Assembly: GCA_016649675.1 (NCBI GenBank)
Contig: JAENXG010000005.1
Location: 1-31,020, forward strand
Source: Methyloceanibacter sp.
Lineage (GTDB): Bacteria; Pseudomonadota; Alphaproteobacteria; Rhizobiales; Methyloligellaceae
Length of the DNA stretch: 31,020 nt
Direction of reading: 5' to 3'
Numbering within the stretch: position 1 is the stretch's first letter; every line of letters begins with the position of its first letter. Position numbers and translations under genes: made by a program. The notes under the pieces are model-generated. The model had not been told where the DNA came from, did not search any database, and saw nothing but the letters and a program-made list of their open reading frames with translations. Of this stretch, positions 15,182 through 23,979 are shown piece by piece.

Positions 15182-17008
15182 TCACGCGTCGACGGACGCT
15201 TTCTGCCGCTCGGCCCTTTTTCGCTCGTTGGAATCGAGATGGCGCTTGCGGAGCCGAATGGATTTCGGGGTGACTTCCACCAGCTCGTCGTCCTGGATGT
15301 ACGCGAGCGCACGCTCGAGCACCATGCGGATCGGGGGCGTGAGGCGAACCGCCTCGTCCTTGGAGGTGGTACGGATATTGGTGAGCTTCTTGCCCTTGAG
15401 CACGTTGACCTCGAGGTCGTTTTCGCGGGTGTGTTGGCCGACGATCATGCCGCGATAGACCTTCGCGCCAGGCTCAATCATCATCGGCCCGCGATCCTCG
15501 AGGTTCCACAGCGCGTAGGCCACGGCTTCGCCCGCCTCGGTCGAGATCAAGACGCCCTCGCGCCGTCCCTGGATCGGGCCCTTATGCGGCGCATATTCAT
15601 GGAACAGACGGTTCATGATGCCGGTACCGCGCGTATCGGTGAGGAGCTCGCCCTGATAGCCGATCAGACCCCGCGTCGGCGCGTAGAACACGAGACGCTG
15701 CCGGCCGCCGCCCGAGGGGCGCATCTCAACGAGTTCGGCTTTGCGCTCGGACAATTTCTGCACCACGATACCGGCGTGCTCCTCGTCGAGGTCGATGACG
15801 ACCTCCTCGATGGGCTCAAGCAACGTGCCGCTTGAATCGCGCTTCATCAGCACCTTGGGCCGCGACACGCTGAGCTCGAAGCCCTCGCGCCGCATGGTCT
15901 CGATCAGAATGCCGAGCTGCAACTCGCCGCGGCCGGCCACCTCCATCGAATCCTTGTCCTCGGATTCGGTGATGCGTAGCGCCACATTGCCCTCGCCCTC
16001 GCGCAAGAGCCGGTCGCGGATCATGCGGCCCGTCACCTTGCTGCCTTCGGTGCCGGCCAGCGGGGAGTCGTTGACGCGGAAGGTCATCGACAGGGTGGGC
16101 GGGTCGATCGGCTGGGCGGGAAGCGGCTCCATCACCTCAGGCGCGCAAATGGTGTGGGCTACGGTCGCATCGGGGAGGCCGGCCAGCGAAACGATGTCGC
16201 CGGCCATCGCCTCGTCGAGGGCGACCCGCTCCAGTCCGCGGAAAGCAAGCACCTTCGATACGCGGCCCTGCTCGACCAGTCTGCCGTCATGGTCGAGCAC
16301 CTTGACCGGCTGGTTGGGCATGATCGAGCCCGAGGTGATGCGGCCGGTGACAATCCGGCCGAGATAGGGATTGGCCTCGAGAATCGTGCCGAGCAGCCGG
16401 AAGGGACCCTCCTCGACGTGGGGCGGCGCCACATGCTCAAGCACGAGATCGAACAGCGGCCGCATGCCCTTGTCCTTCGGGCCCTCAGGGCTCGCCGCCA
16501 TCCAGCCTTCTTTGGCCGAGCCATAAAGGATGGGGAAGTCGAGCTGCTCCTCGCTGGCGTCAAGCGCCGCGAAAAGGTCGAACACCTCGTTTACGACCTC
16601 GGTCGGCCTCGCGTCGGCGCGGTCGACCTTGTTGATGACGACGATGGGCTTGAGCCCCATCTTCAACGCCTTCGACACCACGAACTTGGTCTGCGGCAGC
16701 GGACCTTCGGCGGCGTCGACCAGGACGAGAGCACCGTCCACCATGCCGAGGATGCGCTCCACCTCGCCGCCGAAATCGGCGTGGCCTGGCGTGTCCACGA
16801 TATTGATGCGGGTGTCGTTCCACAGGATCGAGGTGACCTTGGCGAGGATGGTGATGCCGCGCTCGCGCTCAAGGTCGTTCGAATCCATGGCGCGCTCGGC
16901 GACTCGCTGGTTCTCGCGGAACGAGCCGGATTGCTGGAGCAGGCGGTCGACCAGGGTCGTCTTGCCATGATCGACATGGGCAATGATGGCGATGTTGCGC
17001 AGGTTCAT
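15182..17008 (-). CDS. typA: TypA/BipA translational GTPase
   Basis: A 608-residue ribosome-associated GTPase of the EF-G family involved in ribosome assembly and stress adaptation. From ATG 17008 the G1 motif AHVDHGKT lies at residues 10-17, followed by DTPGHADF (G3) and NKVDR (G4), then domain II, the SDR-like EF-G domains and the TypA-specific C-terminal region ending RKRHLDSNERKRAERQKASV. An upstream in-frame start at 17038 is less likely because MNLRNIAIIAHVDHGKTTL is the standard N-terminus. The C-terminus is duplicated as a relic at 14054-14166, and three unrelated genes lie between. Confidence 0.95.
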   Translation of the reverse strand: MNLRNIAIIAHVDHGKTTLVDRLLQQSGSFRENQRVAERAMDSNDLERERGITILAKVTSILWNDTRINIVDTPGHADFGGEVERILGMVDGALVLVDAAEGPLPQTKFVVSKALKMGLKPIVVINKVDRADARPTEVVNEVFDLFAALDASEEQLDFPILYGSAKEGWMAASPEGPKDKGMRPLFDLVLEHVAPPHVEEGPFRLLGTILEANPYLGRIVTGRITSGSIMPNQPVKVLDHDGRLVEQGRVSKVLAFRGLERVALDEAMAGDIVSLAGLPDATVAHTICAPEVMEPLPAQPIDPPTLSMTFRVNDSPLAGTEGSKVTGRMIRDRLLREGEGNVALRITESEDKDSMEVAGRGELQLGILIETMRREGFELSVSRPKVLMKRDSSGTLLEPIEEVVIDLDEEHAGIVVQKLSERKAELVEMRPSGGGRQRLVFYAPTRGLIGYQGELLTDTRGTGIMNRLFHEYAPHKGPIQGRREGVLISTEAGEAVAYALWNLEDRGPMMIEPGAKVYRGMIVGQHTRENDLEVNVLKGKKLTNIRTTSKDEAVRLTPPIRMVLERALAYIQDDELVEVTPKSIRLRKRHLDSNERKRAERQKASVDA

Positions 17009-17265
17009 TTTGGGAAGGATTTCGCTAAAGCGCCGCATTGGCGGCTTGGTGATTTGTGCGCTGCAATATAACGGTTCGGGCCCCGACTACAAGGTGCGTC
17101 GAGGCCCGGCATGTTTATATGTTCGCTGCGCAAGACTTCGGCAAGGTGGCAAGAATGCCATGCCTGACGGCCGCCTGACGCCACCTAATCAAATCTTCCT
17201 TAGCACTCCTCCTACAAAGTCGCGGCCACTGTAGGGCTTCCAAGCTCTCATCTGGAGGGAGCAAA

Positions 17266-18417
17266 ATGTCCGGATTGTCTCGCCGCGATCTGATTGGGGG
17301 TGTGGCGATGGGCAGTGTCCTGTGGAGCGCTGACGCGATGGGTGACCAAACAGCAGAGCCGACTTTCGGGCCCGCGCCGCCGCCGCTCGACGGTCCCGAG
17401 CTTCCCTCCTTCCGCTTCCCTCTCGGCAGCCTGCCCACCAAGACCTTCAATGGCGGCACGGCGAAGGAGGCGACGGTCGTCGAGTTCCCGGTGTCGGAGA
17501 AGCTCGCCGGCGTCTACATGACGCTCGAGCCCGGGGGCTTGCGCGAGCTCCACTGGCACGCCAACGCCGCCGAATGGGCCTATGTGATCGAGGGGCGCTG
17601 CCGCGTCACCACCATCGACCCGCAGAACCAGTGCGAGATCGTCGATTTCGGCCCGGGCGACGTCTGGTACTTCCCGCGCGGCCATGGCCATTCGATCCAA
17701 GGGCTCGGTCCCGGCACGTGTGTCTTCGTGCTGGTGTTCGACAACGGCTATTTCTCAGAGTTTGGGACCTTCAGCATAAGCGACTGGCTCGGCCATACGC
17801 CGCCAGAGGTGCTGGCCAAGACCTTCGATCTGCCGGCCGCGACCTTCGCCGACTTTCCCAAGAAAGAGGTCTATATCGCCACGGGCCCGGTGCCGGCGGC
17901 GTTGCCGCCGGAGCCTGCACCAGGCTCGCTGAACGCGCCTCCGCTCACCCATCGCTACCAGCTGCTCGCCCAGAGCCCCGACGTTTTTGCCGGTGGAACC
18001 ATGCGCACGGTGTCGGAGCGGGAGTTTCCGATCGCATCGACCATGACGGGCGCGCTGCTCATCATCAAGCCGGGGGCTCTGCGCGAGCTGCATTGGCACC
18101 CGAACGCGGCCGAATGGCAATTCTACATCAGAGGCAACGCGCGGATGACCGTGTTCGGCAGCCACGGCCGGGCGCGGACCGACGAATTCACCGCGGGCGA
18201 TGTCGGCTACGTGCCGCAAGGCTATGGCCACTATATCGAGAACACCGGCAGCGACGACATGGAGGTGGTGCTCGTGCTCAACAACGCCACCTATCAATCC
18301 GTCTCCATCACCGCCTGGATGGCCGCCAACCCCGATCTTCTGCTCGCCACTAATTTCGGCGTGCCGGAGAGCGTGTTCGCCAAGTTCCCCAAGGGCCCGG
18401 TTATCATGCCGGAGTAG
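17266..18417 (+). CDS. Tat-exported bicupin, oxalate decarboxylase-like
   Basis: A 383-residue two-cupin protein. The N-terminus SRRDLIGGVAMGSVLW is a twin-arginine-type signal, so a metal-loaded periplasmic enzyme is expected. Cupin 1 has ligands H96, H98, E103 and H140/H142; cupin 2 repeats them as H276, H278, E283 and H322 (LRELHWHPNAAEWQFYIRG). This fits Mn-dependent oxalate decarboxylases, which split oxalate to formate and CO2. The lid glutamate is present at E165, but the loop reads SEFGT instead of the classical SENST, so activity or specificity may differ. A strong ribosome site (GGAGGGA) precedes ATG 17266. The last 16 codons are repeated after the next gene (20652-20701). Confidence 0.9.
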   Translation: MSGLSRRDLIGGVAMGSVLWSADAMGDQTAEPTFGPAPPPLDGPELPSFRFPLGSLPTKTFNGGTAKEATVVEFPVSEKLAGVYMTLEPGGLRELHWHANAAEWAYVIEGRCRVTTIDPQNQCEIVDFGPGDVWYFPRGHGHSIQGLGPGTCVFVLVFDNGYFSEFGTFSISDWLGHTPPEVLAKTFDLPAATFADFPKKEVYIATGPVPAALPPEPAPGSLNAPPLTHRYQLLAQSPDVFAGGTMRTVSEREFPIASTMTGALLIIKPGALRELHWHPNAAEWQFYIRGNARMTVFGSHGRARTDEFTAGDVGYVPQGYGHYIENTGSDDMEVVLVLNNATYQSVSITAWMAANPDLLLATNFGVPESVFAKFPKGPVIMPE

Positions 18418-18454
18418 GCCTTTTCGCTCACCCCTCATCGGTTGAAGGGTGTAA

Positions 18455-18472
18455 GCTTAGCGTAAGCTAAGC
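18455..18472. other. 7-bp hairpin between cupin and asnB-like genes
   Basis: GCTTAGC (18455-18461), loop GTAA, GCTAAGC (18466-18472) form a perfect inverted repeat 38 bases after the cupin stop. The same bases also form two near-identical direct halves (GTAAGCTTAGC and GTAAGCTAAGC). No T-run follows, so it is not a typical intrinsic terminator; an operator or processing site is possible. Confidence 0.35.
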
Positions 18473-18647
18473 GCGGGAAGCTTGATGGGGCAAGCTGCGT
18501 TTCAGCCAGTGCCGCGTCAGCATTCAAAGTGATTCGTGGGGTTAGGCGCGCCCTTAGGCCGCGTCGAAGAGTCCTGCACTGCATCGCCATAAAAAAGCGA
18601 CGCCCAGCGTTTAACCCGCGCCTGGATTTTGCGCGAAGGAGGCGTCG

Positions 18648-20654
18648 ATGTGCGGCTTGGCTGGTGTGATCGATCTCAAGGGGCGGCGATCGCCGGATCA
18701 AGCCATGCTGCGACGCATGGCGGATGCGCTGTGGCACCGGGGACCCGACGACGACGGATTCCTCGTTGCGCCCGGCCTAGGGGTTGCCCATCGCCGTCTT
18801 AGCATCGTCGGTCTCAGTGATGGGCGGCAGCCCATCTTCAACGAGGACCGGAGCGTGGCCGTCGTCTTCAACGGCGAACTGTTCGATTTTCGCGAGCGGC
18901 GGCAGGAGCTGGAGGCCAAGGGCCATGTGTTCCGGACCCATACCGATACCGAAATCATCGTCCATCTCTACGAGGAGCATGGCGAGGGGCTGCTTCAGCA
19001 TCTGAAGGGTCAGTTTGCCTTTGTGCTCGTCGACTTTCGCCGCCGGATCGTGCTGCTGGCGCGCGATCGCGTAGGAATCTGCCCCCTATTCTGGTCGCGG
19101 CAGGGCGACTTCCTCTATTTCGGCTCTGAGATCAAGGCGCTGATCGCCTCGGGCGCGGTCATGCCCAGGGCCGATCCGCGCGGTCTCGACCATCTTTTCA
19201 CCTTCTTCGCCCTTGGTGGGCGGCGCACCGCGTTCGAGGGCGTGCAGGCGATCGCGCCAGGGCACTATCTGAAAATCGCCTTCCGCAGCGATGGCGGGGC
19301 GGCCGAACCGGTCGAGTGCAAATATTGGGACTTCGACTTTCCCGACTGGGGCGAAGAGGACGATTCCCCGAACGCGTCCGTCCTCATCGACGAATTCGAG
19401 GCGACGTTTGCGAGGGCCGTCGAGGTCAGGCTCAGGGCCGACGTGCCGGTGGTCGGCTATCTCAGTGGCGGGGTAGATTCGGCCTATTTGCTCGCCACGG
19501 CCGCGCGCGTTGCGGGTCACGCGCTGCCGAGTTTCACCGTGCGCGTTCCCGACCCCACTCTCGACGAGGTGGACAACGCGCTGGAAGCTCAGCGTGCGAT
19601 CGGCGGCCGACAGACCGTGGTCGATGCGGGGCCCGACCTCATTACCGACACCTATGCCGCGCTGGTCACCGCCGGGGAGAGTCCGGTGCTCGACACCTCC
19701 TGCGCGGCGCTGCTCGCGCTTTCCCGCGAGGTGCGCGCCCAAGGCTATAAGGTGGTGCTCACCGGCGAGGGGGCGGACGAGGCCTTCGCCGGCTATTTCT
19801 GGTTCAAGATCCGGGAGATCGCGCGCACGCTCGATGTCGGCGATGCGTTCCGGCCGAGCACGGCGGCCAGCCGCTTGGCGCGCAAATGGGCGGCGCCCAA
19901 CCTCGCCTTCGGTGAACTTGCCCGCATCGACGGCCTGATCGGTGGCCCGCACGCCCAGTCGATCCTTTACAATCTCGTCGCCACGTCGCGCGACCGCTAT
20001 TACAGCGCGGGGCTGAAAGAAGAGCTTGGCGCCCACGTAGCCTATGAGGACCTTGACCTCGATCTTGCACGCATGGGCCGGTGGCATCCGCTGAACCGGT
20101 CGCTCTATCTCGGCTACAAGGTCCACTTGGCAGGCCTCTTGCTCAGCCAGAAGGGTGACCGCGTGGCCATGGCGAACAGCGTGGAGGCGCGCTACCCGTT
20201 CCTCGACGAGGATGTGATCGCCTTTGCCTCTCGCATCCACCCGCGCTGGAAGCTTCGCCACGGGCTGAAGGACAAATATCTGTTGCGGCATGCGGCGGCG
20301 CGCGTCCTGCCGTCGGAGGTTGCCTGGCGGAAGAAGGGCATGTTCCGGGCGCCGCTCGCCGAGACCTTCCTCGCGCGGCCGCCTTCCTTCGTGCGCGACC
20401 TGATCAGCCCCGAGGCTCTAGCGCGGACCGGGTATTTCGATGTCGCAAGTGTGCAGCGCGATTGCGCGTTGCTGGCGAAGGGCGAGGGAGCAACGCTCGG
20501 CGCTTTTGCAAGTCTTGGCCTCGGCGGTGTCGTCGCCACCCAGCTTTGGCACCACCTCTATCTCGGCGGCGGGTTGTGCGACCTGCCGCATCTGACCGAT
20601 GTGCCTAAGGCCGAGCCGGCGGTGATGTCTACGGAGCCGACGCTTGCCGCGTGA
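18648..20654 (+). CDS. asnB: AsnB-like glutamine-hydrolysing asparagine synthase/amidotransferase
   Basis: A 668-residue class II amidotransferase. The N-terminal Ntn glutaminase has catalytic Cys2 (MCGLAG), RRLSIV near Arg50, FNGELFDF at 74-81 and the TDTE loop at 99-102. The C-terminal ATP-pyrophosphatase has the PP-loop SGGVDS at 273-278 and the later TGEGADEAFAGYFWF segment. It should use glutamine and ATP to amidate aspartate or a related carboxylate. It is longer than E. coli AsnB (554), like many stand-alone bacterial homologues, some of which serve polysaccharide or secondary-metabolite pathways. A good ribosome site (AAGGAGG) precedes ATG 18648. Its TGA stop sits exactly at the start of a duplicated cupin 3' end, so it appears inserted behind the cupin gene. 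Confidence 0.88.
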   Translation: MCGLAGVIDLKGRRSPDQAMLRRMADALWHRGPDDDGFLVAPGLGVAHRRLSIVGLSDGRQPIFNEDRSVAVVFNGELFDFRERRQELEAKGHVFRTHTDTEIIVHLYEEHGEGLLQHLKGQFAFVLVDFRRRIVLLARDRVGICPLFWSRQGDFLYFGSEIKALIASGAVMPRADPRGLDHLFTFFALGGRRTAFEGVQAIAPGHYLKIAFRSDGGAAEPVECKYWDFDFPDWGEEDDSPNASVLIDEFEATFARAVEVRLRADVPVVGYLSGGVDSAYLLATAARVAGHALPSFTVRVPDPTLDEVDNALEAQRAIGGRQTVVDAGPDLITDTYAALVTAGESPVLDTSCAALLALSREVRAQGYKVVLTGEGADEAFAGYFWFKIREIARTLDVGDAFRPSTAASRLARKWAAPNLAFGELARIDGLIGGPHAQSILYNLVATSRDRYYSAGLKEELGAHVAYEDLDLDLARMGRWHPLNRSLYLGYKVHLAGLLLSQKGDRVAMANSVEARYPFLDEDVIAFASRIHPRWKLRHGLKDKYLLRHAAARVLPSEVAWRKKGMFRAPLAETFLARPPSFVRDLISPEALARTGYFDVASVQRDCALLAKGEGATLGAFASLGLGGVVATQLWHHLYLGGGLCDLPHLTDVPKAEPAVMSTEPTLAA

Positions 20655-20701
20655 GCGTCTTCGCCAAGTTCCGCAAGGGCCCGGTGATCATGCCTGAGTA
20701 G
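20652..20701 (+). pseudogene. Relic of a bicupin 3' end
   Basis: Directly at the asnB-like stop, in the frame of that gene, the DNA reads SVFAKFRKGPVIMPE and TAG. It matches SVFAKFPKGPVIMPE at the end of the intact cupin (18369-18417), with four differences over about 46 bases, three of them at third codon positions. No other part of a cupin gene is visible nearby. This is a leftover tail of a second cupin allele and brackets the asnB-like gene with the real cupin 3' end. Confidence 0.85.
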
Positions 20702-20722
20702 GTCGCCCGGAGGGGCGGGAGG

Positions 20723-21796
20723 TCAGGCCAATGATTTGAGGCGCGACAGCGCCTCTTCGGCAAGTTTGCGCGTGAGCTCCTTGGCGCCAAGGCCAGAGAC
20801 GGGAACGCCTCCCTGGCCGGACCAGAGTAGCGAGAAATCGCCTGAGCCTTTCGCCTCGGCCTTGGCGCGGAGCGGTGCAAGGGCGGGGGTGGCGAGAGGG
20901 TAGGCCGGGATGGCCGTATTGATCGGCCCCTGCTCCCTGACCAAACGAGTCAAAATTCCCCGCGCCGGGCGTCCGCTCAGCACATTGGTGATGACGGTCT
21001 CGCGGCCGGGCTCAGCGAGCGCTGCCCAGTGCAAGGGCGAGATCGTGGCCTCGGGACAGCAGAGATAGGCCGTGCCGATCTGCACGCCAGCCGCGCCGAG
21101 AACGAACGCCGCCGCGATGCTGCGCCCGTCGCCGATGCCGCCCGCAGCGATCACCGGCACGCTCACCGCCCCGACGATCTGCTGCACGAGAGCGAGCGTC
21201 CCGATCTGCGTGGCGATTTCGGTCTCAAGGAACATGCCGCGGTGACCGCCAGCCTCGGCGCCTTGCGCGATGATGGCATCGACGCCGCGCTCGGCGAGCC
21301 AGCGCGCTTCGCGGAGCGTCGTGGCGGAGCTGATGACCTTGCAGCCCGCTTTCTTCACGCGTGCGACAAGCGCCGCGTCCGGCAGTCCGAAATGGAAGCT
21401 CACTACCGTTGGGCGAAGCTCCTCGACGACGGCACAGGTCGCTGCAGTGAACGGCACGATGCTCGCCTTAAGCGGGACCTTGGGCATCTCGGCGCCAAGC
21501 TCGGCATAGTAAGGCGCTAGACGCTTGAGCCAAGCTGCCTCGCGCTCGGCGTCGGCGGGCGCAGGCTCATGGCAGAAGAAATTGAGGTTGATGGGCTTGC
21601 CTGTGCGCGATCTGATCTCGGCCACGCCGGCCCCGATCTTCTCGTCGGACAGCGCAGCACACGGAAAAGACCCGAGCCCGCCCGCCTCCGCTACCGCAAC
21701 GGCCATGTCGACGCCGCAGGCATTGGCCATCGGCGCCTGGACGATCGGAAGCTCGATGCCGAACAGATCGAGCAGGCGCGTGTCAGGCCACATCAT
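20723..21796 (-). CDS. Nitronate monooxygenase (2-nitropropane dioxygenase family)
   Basis: A 357-residue FMN-dependent TIM-barrel enzyme that oxidises alkyl nitronates, generally seen as detoxification. Family features include the N-terminal LPIVQAPMANACGVDMA and AGGLGSF motifs, INLNFFCH, the substrate-site stretch VVSFHFGLP, AQGAEAGGHRG with the phosphate-binding turn, and PVIAAGGIGDGRSIAAAFVLGA. This corresponds to the bacterial class I type. Start is ATG 21796 or the adjacent ATG 21793. The 5' end overlaps the end of the broken DUF429 gene by 14 bases, so the run argG-DUF429-NMO on the minus strand is probably one transcript. Confidence 0.9.
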   Translation of the reverse strand: MMWPDTRLLDLFGIELPIVQAPMANACGVDMAVAVAEAGGLGSFPCAALSDEKIGAGVAEIRSRTGKPINLNFFCHEPAPADAEREAAWLKRLAPYYAELGAEMPKVPLKASIVPFTAATCAVVEELRPTVVSFHFGLPDAALVARVKKAGCKVISSATTLREARWLAERGVDAIIAQGAEAGGHRGMFLETEIATQIGTLALVQQIVGAVSVPVIAAGGIGDGRSIAAAFVLGAAGVQIGTAYLCCPEATISPLHWAALAEPGRETVITNVLSGRPARGILTRLVREQGPINTAIPAYPLATPALAPLRAKAEAKGSGDFSLLWSGQGGVPVSGLGAKELTRKLAEEALSRLKSLA

Positions 21797-22605
21797 GGGC
21801 CTTCCTTTCTATGCCGTTCGGAACCCAGATCGCAGCCTCGGCGTCTCCATAAGGCTTCGCCCTGCCGGCGAGCCATTGAAGCCCCACCCAGCAGCAAACA
21901 ATGGCGTCGATCACGTCCTCCCAAGCTTTCCAGCAGCGGAGTTTCCTTCCGGCGCAGGCGATCTCAAGGTCCAAATCGATCTTGCTCTTGAGACGGGCGA
22001 GGATCCGCTCCCACTCGCGCTTGATCTCTTCGCGCCCCTCTTCCGGGCTGAGCGTGGGCCAATACGCCTTTCGCCGAGATAGTTTGTAGCGCAACCTTTC
22101 GGGAAGTTGGCCGTCGTCTTCTTGAAACAGTTTCAGCAATGCTACGTGCGGGTAGGCCTCCAACACCGACGGGCCGCCATTTGTGCGTGAGGAACACGTG
22201 CGCAAGGTGAACCCCGCCGCCGCATCCCTCATGAAGTCAATTGAGACCTTGCCTGGGCGCTGTTCGGTAGGGGTGTGAGTTGCCATTTGTATCTCCAGAA
22301 TTCTCGGGAAATTGCGTTGTCGCATTCCCGCCGCCCCCGAACCTGATCATGGCTACCGGCATATCGACGGCGATGACAGTGACGGCGCCGCCAGCGATTT
22401 CTGCAGCCTTGCTCAGAACCTCACTAAGGGATGCTTGAGGCTCGTGTTTGCCACACCACGCGTCCGGCTTTGTACCGAGCATAAAATCCTCAAAGGACGG
22501 CGAAGCCCGGATCAGTTTCGGCGGATCAGTCTCGGTGGAAACTAGGGCGATACCGCTCGGGTTCTTAGCGGTCCAGGCCGCATCGATACCCAAGACAAGG
22601 CTCAT
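21783..22605 (-). pseudogene. DUF429 family (RNase H-like fold) gene broken by two frameshifts
   Basis: The N-terminal part (MSLVLGIDAAWTAKNPSGIA to AVDMPVAMIRF) and the C-terminal part (ATHTPTEQRPGKVS through LEAYPHVALLKLF, YKLSRRKAYWP and the final GDAEAAIWVP) are both typical of DUF429, but lie in different frames. The linking motif GRRECDNAISREF is readable in the third frame between about 22270 and 22320, so at least two indels are needed. The 5' end overlaps the argG stop (ATGA, 22602-22605) and the 3' end overlaps the nitronate monooxygenase start. DUF429 proteins are predicted nucleases of unknown role. Real decay or sequencing error cannot be separated here. Confidence 0.8.
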
Positions 22606-23825
22606 TTCTTTGGGTCGGATCGGCGCTTGCCGAGCAGGCGAAGGCGCAGCGCATTGAGCTTGATGAAGCCTGCCGCGTCCTTCTGGTCGTAGGCGCCGGC
22701 GTCGTCCTCGAAGGTGACGATCTTGTCCGAGTACAGCGACTTCGGGCTTGAGCGGCCGATCACCATGACATTGCCCTTGTAGAGCTTGAGCCTCACCTCG
22801 CCCTCGACATGCTCCTGGCTCTTGTCGACAAGCGCCTGGAGCATCTCGCGCTCGGGCGAGAACCAGAAGCCGTAATAGACGAGCTCGGCGTAGCGCGGCA
22901 TCAAGCTGTCCTTCAGATGCATCGCCTCGCGGTCGAGGGTGAGCGATTCGATTCCCCGGTGCGCGACATGCAAGATGGTGCCGCCCGGCGTCTCGTAGAC
23001 CCCGCGTGACTTCATGCCGACATAGCGGTTCTCGACGAGATCGACTCTCCCGATACCATTGTCGCGGCCAAGCTCGTTCAGCCGCGTGAGCAGGGAAGCG
23101 GGCGATAGGGTCTTGCCGTCGATGGAGACAGCATCGCCGCGTTTGAAGCCGATGGTGACGGTGGTCGCGTGATCGGGCGCATCCTCAGGCGAGATGGTGC
23201 GCTGATAGACGTAAGGCGGCGGCTCTACCGCCGGGTCCTCCAGCACCTTCCCTTCCGATGAGGAGTGCAGCAGGTTGGCATCGACCGAGAACGGCGCCTC
23301 GCCGCGCTTGTCCTTGGCCACGGGGATCTGATGCTTCTCGGCGAACTCGATGAGGTCGCTCCGCGATTTGAAGGCCCATTCCCGCCAGGGCGCGATCACC
23401 TTGATGTCGGGGTTGAGCGCATAATAAGTGAGCTCGAAGCGGACCTGGTCGTTGCCCTTCCCCGTCGCGCCATGGGCTACCGCATTGGCGCCGGTCTCAC
23501 GCGCGATCTCGATCTGGCGCTTGGCGATGAGCGGCCGGGCAATCGAGGTGCCGAGCAGATAGACGCCCTCATAGAGTGCGTTGGCCCGGAACATGGGGAA
23601 GACGAAGTCGCGCACGAACTCCTCGCGCAGATCCTCAACGAAGATCTGCTTCACCCCCATCATCTCGGCCTTCTTGCGGGCGGGGGCGAGCTCGTCCCCC
23701 TGGCCGAGATCGGCCGTGAAGGTCACGACCTCGCAACCATAGGTCGTCTGCAGCCATTTCAGGATGATCGAGGTGTCGAGCCCGCCGGAATAAGCGAGCA
23801 CGACCTTCTTGATGTCGGTCGGCAT
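22602..23825 (-). CDS. argG: Argininosuccinate synthase
   Basis: Condenses citrulline and aspartate with ATP in arginine biosynthesis. The 407-residue product has the PP-loop AYSGGLDTS (residues 11-19), GTSIARPLIAKRQIEIA, AHGATGKGNDQVRFE, APWREW and the C-terminal SPKSLYSDKIVTFE region, all diagnostic, at full family length. ATG start at 23825. It overlaps the start of the following DUF429 gene by four bases, an arrangement that implies translational coupling. No other arginine genes are in the window. Confidence 0.98.
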   Translation of the reverse strand: MPTDIKKVVLAYSGGLDTSIILKWLQTTYGCEVVTFTADLGQGDELAPARKKAEMMGVKQIFVEDLREEFVRDFVFPMFRANALYEGVYLLGTSIARPLIAKRQIEIARETGANAVAHGATGKGNDQVRFELTYYALNPDIKVIAPWREWAFKSRSDLIEFAEKHQIPVAKDKRGEAPFSVDANLLHSSSEGKVLEDPAVEPPPYVYQRTISPEDAPDHATTVTIGFKRGDAVSIDGKTLSPASLLTRLNELGRDNGIGRVDLVENRYVGMKSRGVYETPGGTILHVAHRGIESLTLDREAMHLKDSLMPRYAELVYYGFWFSPEREMLQALVDKSQEHVEGEVRLKLYKGNVMVIGRSSPKSLYSDKIVTFEDDAGAYDQKDAAGFIKLNALRLRLLGKRRSDPKK

Positions 23826-23979
23826 TGGGAGAGCCTCTTAGGGCCCGGTCGGGACTGTCAGGAACCCGCGACTATAGGCAGGCGAGGCGCTTGTGCAAGT
23901 GCTGGCCCGTCGTCTCGCGGCGCCTGCTTCTTGTTCTTGCGCCTGCGAGGGCGGGCTCCAGCCCAGGTAAGGAGCGCCC

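Noticed and set aside
14054..15260. typA repeats as attachment sites of an integrative element
   Set aside because: The two copies are only moderately similar at DNA level and no integrase or excisionase gene lies between them, so a site-specific element is not supported; the recombination-scar model is preferred.
19086..20291. 401-codon open frame on the minus strand
   Set aside because: Antisense to the asnB-like gene; no domain and Arg/His/Glu-rich shadow composition.
20704..20717. CGCCC-GGAG-GGGCG hairpin as a terminator
   Set aside because: Only five base pairs and no T-run; such stems are common by chance at this GC content.
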